Positions 1 to 7,588 of a stretch of 64,000 nucleotides of DNA are shown piece after piece; within the stretch, counting starts at the first letter, position 1; each line of letters begins with the position of its first letter. The notes beneath the pieces were generated by a model. The model was not told the DNA's origin and made no database searches. It was given only the letters and a program-made list of their open reading frames with translations. The stretch lies in assembly GCA_016125255.1 (NCBI GenBank), contig WGMD01000009.1:274976-338975 (forward strand), read 5' to 3'. Source of the stretch: Planctomycetota bacterium. Its GTDB lineage: Bacteria > Planctomycetota > Phycisphaerae > Phycisphaerales > Zrk34. The translations under genes were made by a program, and so were the position numbers.

Positions 1-621
1 CTGGATGGCGTGATTCACGGCGCGGCGATCGTCGACGGCCGCCTGCCCGACACCCGCGCGCTGCAATTCGGCGGCGCTAATCAGTACGTTCACATTGCCG
101 TGCCCGAGCCACTGGAGTCGTTCACGTGCGCCGCATGGGTGAAGCTCGACGCCGAGCCCGCCGCGCCGGATCACTACGGCGTCATCCTCGCCACGGACCA
201 ATGGCATCCAGGCTGCGTCGGGATGGACGTCGCCGCCGGCCGACTTGCCCGGTTCAATGTTTTTGGCGATCCGCATGCGCAGGTCACCAGCCCCGCGTCG
301 GCCGCATTACCGCTCGGCCAATGGGTGCAGATCGTCGGCACCTACGATCCGCAGAACGGCTTGATTCGGTTGTATCTCGACGGTGCGTTGATCGCCTTCA
401 GAGCGATCCATCAGTCGCAGAACATCACGCTCGCTTCAGCACGTATCGGCAACTGGGTTCCGACTCGTGTCAACAACTTACGACCCTTCCCCGGCGTCAT
501 CGACCAGGTGCTCATCTTCCGACGCGCTCTGACGCAAGACGAAGTTCACGCTCTATATCAGGCCGAGAAATCGCAAAACACACAACCATTGGAGATCGAC
601 ACCGCGAATGCTTCACATTAA
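1..621 (+). CDS. LamG/concanavalin-like domain protein, C-terminal part (5' end outside window)
   Basis: The frame is open from the first base of the window, so the protein starts further left. What is visible is about 206 residues of a LamG jellyroll: FGGANQYVHI near the start, then FTCAAWVKL, GQWVQIVGTYD, IRLYLDGALI and a closing FPGVIDQVLIFRRALTQDEV stretch, all typical of LamG strands. The fold binds carbohydrate or mediates surface contacts in secreted proteins. In planctomycetes LamG is often the C-terminal part of FecR-type anti-sigma proteins. Because the downstream order (PEP-CTERM-like, RNA element, pseudopilin) matches the 51-54.7 kb locus, where a FecR protein holds this position, I infer a FecR-LamG protein. 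Confidence is good for LamG and moderate for FecR. Confidence 0.85.
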   Translation: MDGVIHGAAIVDGRLPDTRALQFGGANQYVHIAVPEPLESFTCAAWVKLDAEPAAPDHYGVILATDQWHPGCVGMDVAAGRLARFNVFGDPHAQVTSPASAALPLGQWVQIVGTYDPQNGLIRLYLDGALIAFRAIHQSQNITLASARIGNWVPTRVNNLRPFPGVIDQVLIFRRALTQDEVHALYQAEKSQNTQPLEIDTANASH

Positions 622-778
622 CAACCCTTCGCCGATCGACGACGCAAGCTAGCCACGCCGTCGATCGGCACGCCCCTGCACCCCGGCCTGATCCGCCGGA
701 CCACGGGGCAACGCCGGCCGCGGGTGTGCCGCGGACGGGAGATTCCGAGAAACTGTTTTCTGGAAAGGACCGCCAAGT

Positions 779-1528
779 ATGAAACGCTCCATCAAATCTT
801 TCGTAGTTCGTAGCTCGCTGCTTGCCGCGGCGCTGCTGGTCGCCTTCGCCGCCGCCTCCGCACATGCCGCCGCCATCACCTGGGGCGCCGCCGTCACCAT
901 CGGCACCAACGGCGACTCGGACGTGCTGAACACCGGAAGCACCCTCTATGCCTATGACTTTTCAAGTGCTCAGACTGTGCACAGCGTCAACTTCGTATAC
1001 GCCACTGGCACTTATTCAGGCGCCAACATTTATACGATTGGAAGCGATATCACCCTGTCAGATTCGACGAGAGCGTTGACCATCAACACATCCGCTTATA
1101 GCCATGCATCGGGCCTCACCACAGCCTACGGCACCATGCTTCAGGGTGCGATCTACAACTCCCCCGTGCAGACCATAACGGTCTCGCTCAAGAACCTGGT
1201 CAGCGGCAAGAACTATGCCGTGCAAGTGTGGGCGGAGGATTCTCGCGCCACCATCAATCGCAAAGATACCCTCACCAGCACCGGCGGCAATAGCGTGATT
1301 CTGAATTTCAACGCAACCAGCGGCACCGGTGGAGCCGGTCAGTACACCATCGGCACATTCACGGCCAGCGGCACCACGCAGGACTTCACCATCCTGGGCG
1401 ACGTCTCCAGCCAGCTCAACGCCATCCAGGTCCGTGACCTGGGCGTCGCTTCCGTTCCCACCCCCGCGGCACTGCCCGCCGGTCTGGGTCTGCTTGCCTT
1501 CGCAGCCACGCGCCGCCGTCGGCGATGA
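779..1528 (+). CDS. PEP-CTERM-like (VPTPA variant) exported surface protein
   Basis: The 249-residue protein starts at an ATG preceded by TGGAAAGGA. It has a Sec signal peptide (about residues 1-31: basic start, hydrophobic run, ending AHA), a Ser/Thr/Gly-rich beta-type body without a recognised enzyme domain, and a C-terminal sorting signal: VPTPAALPAGLGLL, a short hydrophobic stretch and the basic end TRRRRR. This tripartite end is that of the PEP/VPLPA-CTERM family, handled by an exosortase and anchored at the cell surface. The protein at 52997-53767 ends almost identically and has the same gene neighbours. The pseudopilin follows after an intergenic RNA candidate. The substrate or partner of the body is not recognisable. 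Confidence 0.85.
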   Translation: MKRSIKSFVVRSSLLAAALLVAFAAASAHAAAITWGAAVTIGTNGDSDVLNTGSTLYAYDFSSAQTVHSVNFVYATGTYSGANIYTIGSDITLSDSTRALTINTSAYSHASGLTTAYGTMLQGAIYNSPVQTITVSLKNLVSGKNYAVQVWAEDSRATINRKDTLTSTGGNSVILNFNATSGTGGAGQYTIGTFTASGTTQDFTILGDVSSQLNAIQVRDLGVASVPTPAALPAGLGLLAFAATRRRRR

Positions 1529-1547
1529 TTCGAATGTTTGCCTGCTT

Positions 1548-1577
1548 GCGGCGCGTCGGCGAAAGTCGACGCGCCGC
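1548..1577 (+). terminator. Stem-loop just after the PEP-CTERM-like gene
   Basis: An 11-bp perfect stem (GCGGCGCGTCG at 1548-1558 with its complement at 1567-1577) closes a short loop 19 bases after the stop codon. There is no clear T-run, so it may be an mRNA 3' stabiliser or a weak terminator rather than a full intrinsic terminator. It lies upstream of the RNA candidate. Confidence 0.45.
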
Positions 1578-1604
1578 ATTGGATCGAAAGAAGCATTTTC
1601 CGTT

Positions 1605-1702
1605 CGGCCGCGCAAGAACACTCTGGCGGGTGAAGGTTCGACGAATCGAACCGGCGGCCGGTCGGGACCATGCGTTCGATGAGCGCAAGCTGATCGGACG
1701 CC
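1605..1702 (+). ncRNA. Candidate structured RNA, copy A, between PEP-CTERM-like and pseudopilin genes
   Basis: This segment shares a core and architecture with 53787-53880. Elements in order: CGGCC (1605-1609) that can pair with GGCCG (1656-1660); the unpaired core ACTCTGGCGGGT (1620-1631), identical in both copies; a 7-bp hairpin GGTTCGA/TCGAACC (1635-1652); a short hairpin GGTC/GACC (1660-1669); the link AT; and a long hairpin GCGTTCGAT/ATCGGACGC (1672-1701) whose inner stem AGC/GCT closes a GCAA (GNRA) tetraloop. The other copy keeps the pairing with different bases. The element sits about 80 bases before the pseudopilin start, so a role as a 5'-UTR regulator is plausible. I do not recognise it as a described class. 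Confidence 0.7.
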
Positions 1703-1780
1703 TTGCCACGTTTGTCAGAGCCGGCGTGCCCTCACGCCGGATTCCGGGCCGGCGCAGCCCGGCTCGGACAGGAGCGCCTC

Positions 1781-2575
1781 ATGCGACGTCACGCCTTCAC
1801 GCTCATCGAACTTTTAGTGGTCGTCACGATCATTACGCTGCTGATCGCGATTCTGCTGCCTTCGCTGAGTCGGGCGCAGAAGCTGGCCCAATCGACGACC
1901 TGCCAGGCGAACCTGCACCAGTGGGGGCTGATTGTTTTTGACTACGCCACCGACAACTCCGGCGCGTTTCCGCTGTACACCACCTACATCACGCCCTATC
2001 AGAATCTCAGAGCATACTGGCAGAACGAGCAGATCAAATTATGTCCCTCGGCCGCCTCGCCGTACAAAATGCCTCCGCTGGGCGGCACCGAAATCGGCGG
2101 CGCTGAGTACGCCTATGTCGAGGCTCGCATCGACACCAACGGCGACGGTGTGCGTGATTACGAGATCGGCAGCTACACGTGGAACGGCATGTGCAACGTC
2201 CGCGGCGCCTGGTCCTCGCTGGGCAACCCGAGCCCCTACATCCCTGTGAACAACTACATCTCCAGGGTGTCGCAGGCCGACGCTCGCGTTCCGCTGATCG
2301 GCGACGGCGCGTGGGATGGCGCCTTCCCCGGCAACATCTACTGGCCCCACGATAATCCCGATCCCCAGGAGTGGTGCCCGACCGCAACGCAGATCTACAG
2401 TTGGGGCATTCCGCGCTACGCCATTCGACGCCACATCGACGACACGGTCAACCTCGCTTTGGCCGACGGCCACACCGAAAACTCTAAACTGCCCGATCTG
2501 TGGGTCAACTACCGCTGGTACGCCACGTGCCAGACCGGCCAGCCGGCACCGACGATCCCCTGGTTGAACCCGTAA
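1781..2575 (+). CDS. Type II secretion-like pseudopilin (planctomycete H-X-DG type)
   Basis: The 264-residue protein begins MRRHA|FTLIELL, a prepilin peptidase site with Glu at +5 and a hydrophobic helix to about residue 28. The start was chosen because it gives the usual five-residue leader and has GGAG ten bases upstream. The C-terminal region holds HIDDTVNLALADGH, the H-Xn-DG motif of the large planctomycete pseudopilin family. The body has several Trp/Tyr/Cys-rich segments typical of this group. It would be inserted in the inner membrane and processed by a PilD-like peptidase. It follows the PEP-CTERM-like gene and the RNA element, as does the paralogue at 53939. Confidence 0.9.
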   Translation: MRRHAFTLIELLVVVTIITLLIAILLPSLSRAQKLAQSTTCQANLHQWGLIVFDYATDNSGAFPLYTTYITPYQNLRAYWQNEQIKLCPSAASPYKMPPLGGTEIGGAEYAYVEARIDTNGDGVRDYEIGSYTWNGMCNVRGAWSSLGNPSPYIPVNNYISRVSQADARVPLIGDGAWDGAFPGNIYWPHDNPDPQEWCPTATQIYSWGIPRYAIRRHIDDTVNLALADGHTENSKLPDLWVNYRWYATCQTGQPAPTIPWLNP

Positions 2576-2633
2576 TCGTCCGCCGCTACCTTGCCGTTGG
2601 CCATGTGTGGGGCGGCTCATCCGAAAGGCTTCC

Positions 2634-4349
2634 ATGTTGCGACGATTTGTGTTGTTGATCGTTCTCGCTATGACCGCCTCCGCCGGCGGCGCGGTCTACA
2701 CGGTCGATCCCGCCAAAGGCGAGGACATGGGCAAGATCAATGCGATTCAGCTCGCGCCGGGTGATCGGGTCATTCTTAAACCGGGGGTGTATCACGAATC
2801 CCTCGTGCTTCACGCGGTCGGCACGCGGGAGCATCCTGTCGTTGTCGAATTTTCGCCGGGCCGCCATGTGTTTCGTGCGGATCATGCGATCCGGCGGTGC
2901 TACTTCGTGTCGAACTCCGCCGATGCGCCGCTGGAACCGCGCCCGATCGGGATCCTCATCAAGGATTGCCGGCACGTGCAACTCACCGGCGACAAATCCG
3001 CCGAGATCGTGTACGGCGACCGCATGACGATGTTCATCAACGAACATTCGCAGGACATCACGTACACCGGACTGACGTTTGATTTTGTGCGGCCGACGGT
3101 GTCGGAGTGTCGCGTTGTGAGCGCCGTGGACGACCAGACCGTTGTGCAGGTCGCCGAAGGCTCGACCTACCAGATCAAGGACGGCGGATTCTCGTGGACC
3201 GGTGACTTGGGAAGCGGATGGGTCATGGCGCAGATCGCTGACCCGGCCACGGGCGCGTGTTCTCGCATGGGTCGATGGAATCCGTTTACCCATGCCGTGG
3301 CCACCGACCTGGGCGGCGGCAAAATCCGCCTGGCGATCAAGGGCCGATGTGGAAAGCCGGGCCAGCAATGGCAGTTCCGTCACGTCAAACGCGACAACAC
3401 CAGTGCCGTGAACACGCGCTGCAAGGATATTGTTTTTCGCGACTGCAATTTCTATAGCCTCCCAGGGATGGGAATCGTCAGCCAGTTCACGCAGAACATC
3501 ACGTATGAGCGCGTCAACGTCGTGCCGCGTCCCGGGACCATCCGCACGTGTCCGGCGTGGGCGGATTGTTTTCACTTCTCCGGCTGTCGAGGCGACATCC
3601 TCATCGACTCGTGCAACTTCTCCGGCATGCAGGATGACGCGATCAACGTCCACGGAACACATATGCGGATCATTGAGAAGACCGGACCGAATCAGGTGCT
3701 CCTGCGCTTCATGCAGCCGCAGACGTACGGCATTGCGGCATTCGAGCCCGGCGACAAAGTGGATTTCGTGAATCACGGCACGTTGCGCAGCTACGCGTCG
3801 AATACGGTCGCCGCCATCGAACGCAAGACGGATCAGGACTGGCTGCTGACGCTCGCCGAGCCTGTCGCCGACTTCGGCAAAGATGACGTGATGGACAATG
3901 TGACGTGGTATCCGAATATCACGATCCGCAACTGCACCGTCGCGATGGATTCCTGTCGCGGCTTTCTGATCACCACGCGAGGCAAGGCGCTGGTCGAGGG
4001 ATGCACGTTCACCCGCACGCACATGAGTGCGATCCTTGTCGAGGACGACGCCGAGGGATGGTTTGAGTCCGGGCCGATTCGCGATCTGACCATTCGCAAC
4101 AATCGTTTTATTCAGTGCGGCAATCCGGTCGTCTGGATCAATCCGCACAACGACAACAGTGATCCGGCGCTGCCGGTCCACGTAAACATCCGCATCGCGG
4201 ACAATGTTTTCGACGGCGGCGGGGTTTCCGCCAAGAGCGTCAAAGGTCTGACCGTGGTCGACAATCGCTTTGCCGGCAATGTTTCGGTGACGACAGCGGC
4301 ATGCACGGATGTGAAAATCGAAAACAACTCATCGCTCGGCAAGCCTTAG
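2634..4349 (+). CDS. Secreted right-handed beta-helix glycosidase, GH110-like (alpha-1,3-galactosidase type)
   Basis: The 571-residue protein has a signal peptide (MLRRFVLLIVLAMTASAGGA). Its body alternates short beta-strand repeats ending in Asn/Asp ladders, as in parallel beta-helices. The stretch DCFHFSGCRGDILIDSC followed by DDAINVHGTH matches my memory of GH110 enzymes, which remove alpha-1,3-linked galactose from glycans. The ATG at 2634 is preferred over the upstream one at 2607 because AAAGG lies seven to eleven bases before it and the signal peptide starts there. It follows the pseudopilin gene in the same direction and probably acts outside the cytoplasm on complex glycans. An alternative is a related polysaccharide lyase-like beta-helix without galactosidase activity. 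Confidence 0.75.
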   Translation: MLRRFVLLIVLAMTASAGGAVYTVDPAKGEDMGKINAIQLAPGDRVILKPGVYHESLVLHAVGTREHPVVVEFSPGRHVFRADHAIRRCYFVSNSADAPLEPRPIGILIKDCRHVQLTGDKSAEIVYGDRMTMFINEHSQDITYTGLTFDFVRPTVSECRVVSAVDDQTVVQVAEGSTYQIKDGGFSWTGDLGSGWVMAQIADPATGACSRMGRWNPFTHAVATDLGGGKIRLAIKGRCGKPGQQWQFRHVKRDNTSAVNTRCKDIVFRDCNFYSLPGMGIVSQFTQNITYERVNVVPRPGTIRTCPAWADCFHFSGCRGDILIDSCNFSGMQDDAINVHGTHMRIIEKTGPNQVLLRFMQPQTYGIAAFEPGDKVDFVNHGTLRSYASNTVAAIERKTDQDWLLTLAEPVADFGKDDVMDNVTWYPNITIRNCTVAMDSCRGFLITTRGKALVEGCTFTRTHMSAILVEDDAEGWFESGPIRDLTIRNNRFIQCGNPVVWINPHNDNSDPALPVHVNIRIADNVFDGGGVSAKSVKGLTVVDNRFAGNVSVTTAACTDVKIENNSSLGKP

Positions 4350-4436
4350 CCCTCCAACTCCCGCTTCCTGCCCTACGATCTGAATGGGTCATTTAACCCA
4401 CTTCGCGCACCAGCGCGTGACATTTCGCGCATGGTG

Positions 4437-4482
4437 ATGACCAATCGGACGCGTGCGTGCGCGCGCGGTTGATGTAAGTCCT
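4437..4482 (+). repeat. GC-rich dispersed repeat, copy 1 (second copy reversed at 63881-63926)
   Basis: About 45 bases starting ATGACCAATCGGACG and ending GTTGATGTAAGTCCT recur in reverse orientation at 63881-63926 with few changes. The bases that follow in both places are rich in GTGCGCACCGG-like words. In the 63.9-kb copy the repeat starts a 97-codon open frame; here the same frame stops after 11 codons, and one extra base separates it from the shared tail. The stretch 4350-4646 holds no convincing gene. Confidence 0.6.
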
Positions 4483-4646
4483 TATTCGATCGCGCACCGG
4501 CGCGCCCGACCCCGGTGCGACTGTGCGCACCGGACTGCGCCGTGCGCGCAGTTTGCTTTGAAGATGCGAAAAAGCGGCGATGCTGATGCGGGAATGCGAG
4601 CGCACGGGGTGGTCGAAAAACCGGGTGTTTGCCGCGCCGGTGCGAC

Positions 4647-5525
4647 TCACATGAAGACATCGATGACGCCCAGGGCGCCGAGGGTCAGGGAGATGAAGCC
4701 GTTGAGCGTGAAGAACGCCATGGTGAAGCGGCCGCGCGAGGCCGCTAGGTGTTCGAAGATGAGCGCGAGGGCGACGATGACGATGCCGATGAAAAACAGC
4801 CGTCCAAGCGGGAGGGAGGAGCGCTGCATGAGGATGAGCAGGACGACGGCGAGGAGGTGGGCGAGTTTGGCGAGTGCGAGTGCGGCGGTCGGGCCGAGTT
4901 TGGCGGGGATGGAGTGCAGGCCGTCGCGTGTGTCGTGGTCGATGTCCTGCATGGCGTAGATGATGTCGAATCCGCCGACCCAGAGCAGGACGAAGCCGGC
5001 GAGATACCAGAGGGTCGGTTCGGTGAGGTAGGCGGGTCGAATCGCCAGGGCGGCGGCGAGTGGGCTTAACGCCAGAGCGGCGCCGAGGAAGAAATGGCAC
5101 AGGAGGGTGTAGCGCTTCATCAGGCCGTAGGCCCCGAGCCAGGCGAGGACCAGCGGGGCGAAGATCAGTGGCCACCAGTTTTGATCGATCACGCCGAACA
5201 TCGCCGCCGCGGCGATCAGCGCGATGGCGCAGAAGGCCATTGCGGCCATGACCTGCGCGGGCCTGAGTCGACCGGCGGGCAGGGCCCGGCCGGCGGTGCG
5301 CGGATTGTGGCGATCGATGGCGCGATCGAGGTAGCGATTGGCGAGCATGGCGAAGGTGCGTGCGAAGAACATGCACACGACGATCAGCGCGAGGTCGGTC
5401 CCGCCGGGCATCCCGCCGGCGGCGAGGAACGTCGCCAGCAAGGCGAAGGGCAATGCGAAGACGGAGTGGGACACCTTGATGTCGCGGGCCAGGGCGAGAA
5501 CGGCGTATACGGGCGTAGATGGCAT
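4647..5525 (-). CDS. UbiA-family prenyltransferase (probably MqnP-type, menaquinone)
   Basis: The 292-residue integral membrane protein has about eight to nine hydrophobic helices. Two Asp-rich motifs typical of UbiA enzymes are present: NRYLDRAIDRHNPRTAGRAL and DIIYAMQDIDHDTRDG, which bind Mg-diphosphate of the prenyl donor. UbiA enzymes attach a polyprenyl chain to an aromatic acid. Since mqnE of the futalosine route lies 4.5 kb away, the substrate is more likely 1,4-dihydroxy-6-naphthoate than 4-hydroxybenzoate (inference). The ATG at 5525 has no Shine-Dalgarno sequence, but TACGAT lies eight bases upstream, suggesting a leaderless transcript. The longer open frame upstream lacks support. 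Confidence 0.85.
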   Translation of the reverse strand: MPSTPVYAVLALARDIKVSHSVFALPFALLATFLAAGGMPGGTDLALIVVCMFFARTFAMLANRYLDRAIDRHNPRTAGRALPAGRLRPAQVMAAMAFCAIALIAAAAMFGVIDQNWWPLIFAPLVLAWLGAYGLMKRYTLLCHFFLGAALALSPLAAALAIRPAYLTEPTLWYLAGFVLLWVGGFDIIYAMQDIDHDTRDGLHSIPAKLGPTAALALAKLAHLLAVVLLILMQRSSLPLGRLFFIGIVIVALALIFEHLAASRGRFTMAFFTLNGFISLTLGALGVIDVFM

Positions 5526-5703
5526 GGGTCCGTATCGTATGCGGAGCGGCGGCGAAAAAAAGTCAGACGGGTGTGCCACACTAATGGCACGGCGGGGAGT
5601 GTTCGCAATTTGTCCGGGCCGATATAAGAAGCGATGTGGACGCCGGGTCGTCCGTGTGACGCGCCGCCCTCCGGGAAGATGGCCGCGCTTCGGGAGTGTT
5701 GTC

Positions 5704-6210
5704 ATGCAGATCGACGTCGGGCCCTTCCGGTATTGCGTTCGCCTCGTGCACGGGCACATCGAGCACGAGGGTCAGCACTGTTACGGTTTGTGCGACAATC
5801 TCGCTCAGTTGATACTCATCTCCGACGTGCCGACGGAGAAGCAGCGTCTGTCCGTGTTCTTTCACGAATTGATGCACGCGTGGTGGTATCACTTCGGGAT
5901 CGACCCGGCGGATGAGGAGGCGGTGGCGGATCTGGTCGGGGTGGCGATGACGCAGTTTGTGGATCAGGTGATGACGGTGCTGCGCGGCCGGGGCGAGAGC
6001 GGGGCGGCGCTGGCATCGGCGCTTGCCGCACCGGCACGAGATCGCGCATCGACCGATGCGGCGGCGGGGGGCAAGGATCGGTGTGACGGAACTCCAGGAG
6101 CGGCGGCGGTTGCGCGGTTGCAGCCGGTCGAGGCGGAGCCTGACGCCAAGTGGGTCATTCGTCTTTACGATCCTGACGCTTGGGCGTTTCGTCCGGCAGC
6201 CGCGTCGTGA
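5704..6210 (+). CDS. Putative zinc metallopeptidase-like protein (HELMH motif)
   Basis: The 168-residue protein contains FFHELMHAWWYHFG at about residues 51-64, an HExxH zinc-binding motif, followed by a conserved-looking acidic segment DEEAVADLVG that could supply the third ligand (Glu), as in gluzincin or ImmA/IrrE-type proteins. The last 60 residues are low in complexity. The ATG at 5704 has GGGAG eight to twelve bases upstream. Its last 56 bases overlap the 3' end of the convergent gene at 6155-6496, which is unusual. No partner repressor gene is adjacent. The substrate is unknown. Confidence 0.7.
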   Translation: MQIDVGPFRYCVRLVHGHIEHEGQHCYGLCDNLAQLILISDVPTEKQRLSVFFHELMHAWWYHFGIDPADEEAVADLVGVAMTQFVDQVMTVLRGRGESGAALASALAAPARDRASTDAAAGGKDRCDGTPGAAAVARLQPVEAEPDAKWVIRLYDPDAWAFRPAAAS

Positions 6211-6496
6211 CATGCACCGAACGCCGGCTTGTCCGCGCCGCCTTGGCGGACCGGCCCGCTGGCGTGCCTGACTCGCCGGCCAGCTTCCGGAGCACCATCG
6301 CCGCGATATCCGGCGCGACCGACTCGGGCAGAATCCCCAGTACCGCCGTCTGAATCAATTCGTCCTGCTCGCTGAGCCAAAGGTACAGCCGGCTCGCAAG
6401 CTCAACCTGACTCATCCCATACCGCTGGCACATCGACTCGATCGCCGCCTTGGCCTTCGGTGACACCGCTATCTTGATGATCTCGCGTTCGGTCAT
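6155..6496 (-). CDS. Small hypothetical protein, possible ribbon-helix-helix-like N-terminus
   Basis: The 113-residue protein starts MTEREIIKIAVSPKAKAA, then predicted helices with the phrase QRYGMSQVELASRLYLWL, which resembles the short strand plus two helices of ribbon-helix-helix or CopG-type DNA-binding proteins. The C-terminal third is basic and Ser/Arg-rich. It overlaps the end of the HELMH gene by 56 bases in the opposite direction. The open frame has the amino-acid balance of a real gene in its first 75 residues only. A DNA-binding role is only a guess. Confidence 0.55.
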   Translation of the reverse strand: MTEREIIKIAVSPKAKAAIESMCQRYGMSQVELASRLYLWLSEQDELIQTAVLGILPESVAPDIAAMVLRKLAGESGTPAGRSAKAARTSRRSVHVTTRLPDETPKRQDRKDE

Positions 6497-6562
6497 GGCG
6501 TCAATTTACTCGCCCCGAACGTCGCCCTCTGTGTGATGATCAGATACCATTGTAGACTTTAA

Positions 6563-6590
6563 TTGACTTATGTGTCTTGTCCGCTAAACT
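6563..6590 (+). promoter_or_regulatory. Predicted sigma70-type promoter
   Basis: TTGACT (6563-6568) and TAAACT (6585-6590) are separated by 16 bases. The promoter points to the small open frame starting at 6628. The stretch 6497-7010 otherwise holds only that frame. Confidence 0.45.
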
Positions 6591-6627
6591 TCTTTTGCTT
6601 ACGCTCGAGAGGCCGGGAAGTCCATTG

Positions 6628-6828
6628 ATGAACGACTACGACGATGAGCTGGCGGTTCTTCGGATGATGGCGGCGGTATTGCGCCGTCGGATGCCGCCGA
6701 CCGACGCGGCGCACTCGGCCGCCGGTCGTCGCAACGTGCGCCAATCGGCTGCGCCGCCTCGTCGGGACAAGAGCGATCACACACGTCTTACCTCGCCGCC
6801 CCGAAGTGCATCCGGGCGTCGCGGCTGA
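6628..6828 (+). CDS. Small basic hypothetical protein (66 aa)
   Basis: The frame starts ATGAACGACTACGACGATG, preceded by GAGAGG about 20 bases upstream and by the predicted promoter at 6563-6590. The first 21 residues (MNDYDDELAVLRMMAAVLRRR) look like an acidic-to-basic amphipathic helix; the remainder is Ser/Arg/Pro-rich and low in complexity. I recognise no family. The promoter in front is the main reason for listing it. Confidence 0.35.
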   Translation: MNDYDDELAVLRMMAAVLRRRMPPTDAAHSAAGRRNVRQSAAPPRRDKSDHTRLTSPPRSASGRRG

Positions 6829-7010
6829 CAGGTGTCAGCGGTCCTGGGGCTCGCTGTTCAAACAAACCGATCCCTTCCAGGGGCAACGCTTGGTTCCTTC
6901 ACCGGGCAATAGTCGCGGTGTCGAACGAGCGTTGTCCCTATCGGATCGGATGTGTGGCGAACCAGCGATTGCTCAGCCGAAAGTGGCTTGAGCGGATGGC
7001 ATGAAACGCT

Positions 7011-7463
7011 TTATCGCTTGTGACGAAGCGCCTCGGCGGACGCCAGTTCGTCGCAGCGTTCATTTTCCGGATGACCGGCGTGGCCGCGCGTCCATTGCAC
7101 TTTGACCTGATGCGTCTGTAATAGTTCGTCGACCCGCTGCCACAGATCCGCATTGAGCACCGGTTTCTTGTCCGCCTTGCGCCATCCGCGCTTCTTCCAG
7201 CCGGGCAACCATTCGCTGATGCCCTTGAGCACATATTCGCTGTCGCCCACGAGCGTGACATGACACCGCGCATCCAGCGACGCCAATCCTTCGATGACGG
7301 CGGTCAACTCCATCCGATTGTTCGTCGTCGCCGCTTCGCCGCCGCTCACTTCGACCTCGCGCCCGCTCGCCGGGAACTTGTGAATATACGCCCACCCGCC
7401 GGGCCCGGGATTCCCAAGACACGCGCCGTCCGTATACAACATCACATCCGTCGCTTCGACCAT
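7011..7463 (-). CDS. rnhA: Ribonuclease HI
   Basis: The 150-residue protein has all landmarks of RNase [17 protein letters not shown] (catalytic Asp12), RMEL (Glu52), GDSEYV (Asp74) and the C-terminal [17 protein letters not shown] with the active-site His and last Asp. It cleaves the RNA strand of RNA-DNA hybrids, removing R-loops and primers, in the cytoplasm. Length is normal for the bacterial enzyme. The ATG at 7463 has AAAGG upstream and removes a 22-codon extension that lacks homology to the family. It lies downstream of, and in the same direction as, the coiled-coil gene, separated by a terminator. Confidence 0.96.
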   Translation of the reverse strand: MVEATDVMLYTDGACLGNPGPGGWAYIHKFPASGREVEVSGGEAATTNNRMELTAVIEGLASLDARCHVTLVGDSEYVLKGISEWLPGWKKRGWRKADKKPVLNADLWQRVDELLQTHQVKVQWTRGHAGHPENERCDELASAEALRHKR

Positions 7464-7530
7464 GCGATACCTTTCGTCTGGTCGAGCATGATATCGCAAT
7501 CCGATTCGGTCGCGCAGCGGGTCCCGCATA

Positions 7531-7560
7531 AAAAAAGCACGGCCGCGGGCGGCCGTGCTT
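7531..7560 (-). terminator. Intrinsic terminator after the coiled-coil gene
   Basis: Read on the minus strand, a 9-bp GC-rich stem (GCACGGCCG with its complement, plus positions 7537-7558) is followed by seven T residues (7531-7537). It ends transcription of the gene at 7589-9862, so rnhA is probably transcribed from its own promoter. Confidence 0.85.
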
Positions 7561-7588
7561 CATCTTTCGAGACTGTCCTCGCGGATGC

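Noticed and set aside
1605..1702. Assignment of the RNA element to a c-di-GMP (GEMM) riboswitch
   Set aside because: Neither copy contains the GEMM core segments I know, and the hairpin arrangement differs.
2586..4181. 531-codon minus-strand frame opposite the GH110-like gene
   Set aside because: It is an antisense shadow in GC-rich DNA, with His/Arg/Val-rich composition and no domain.
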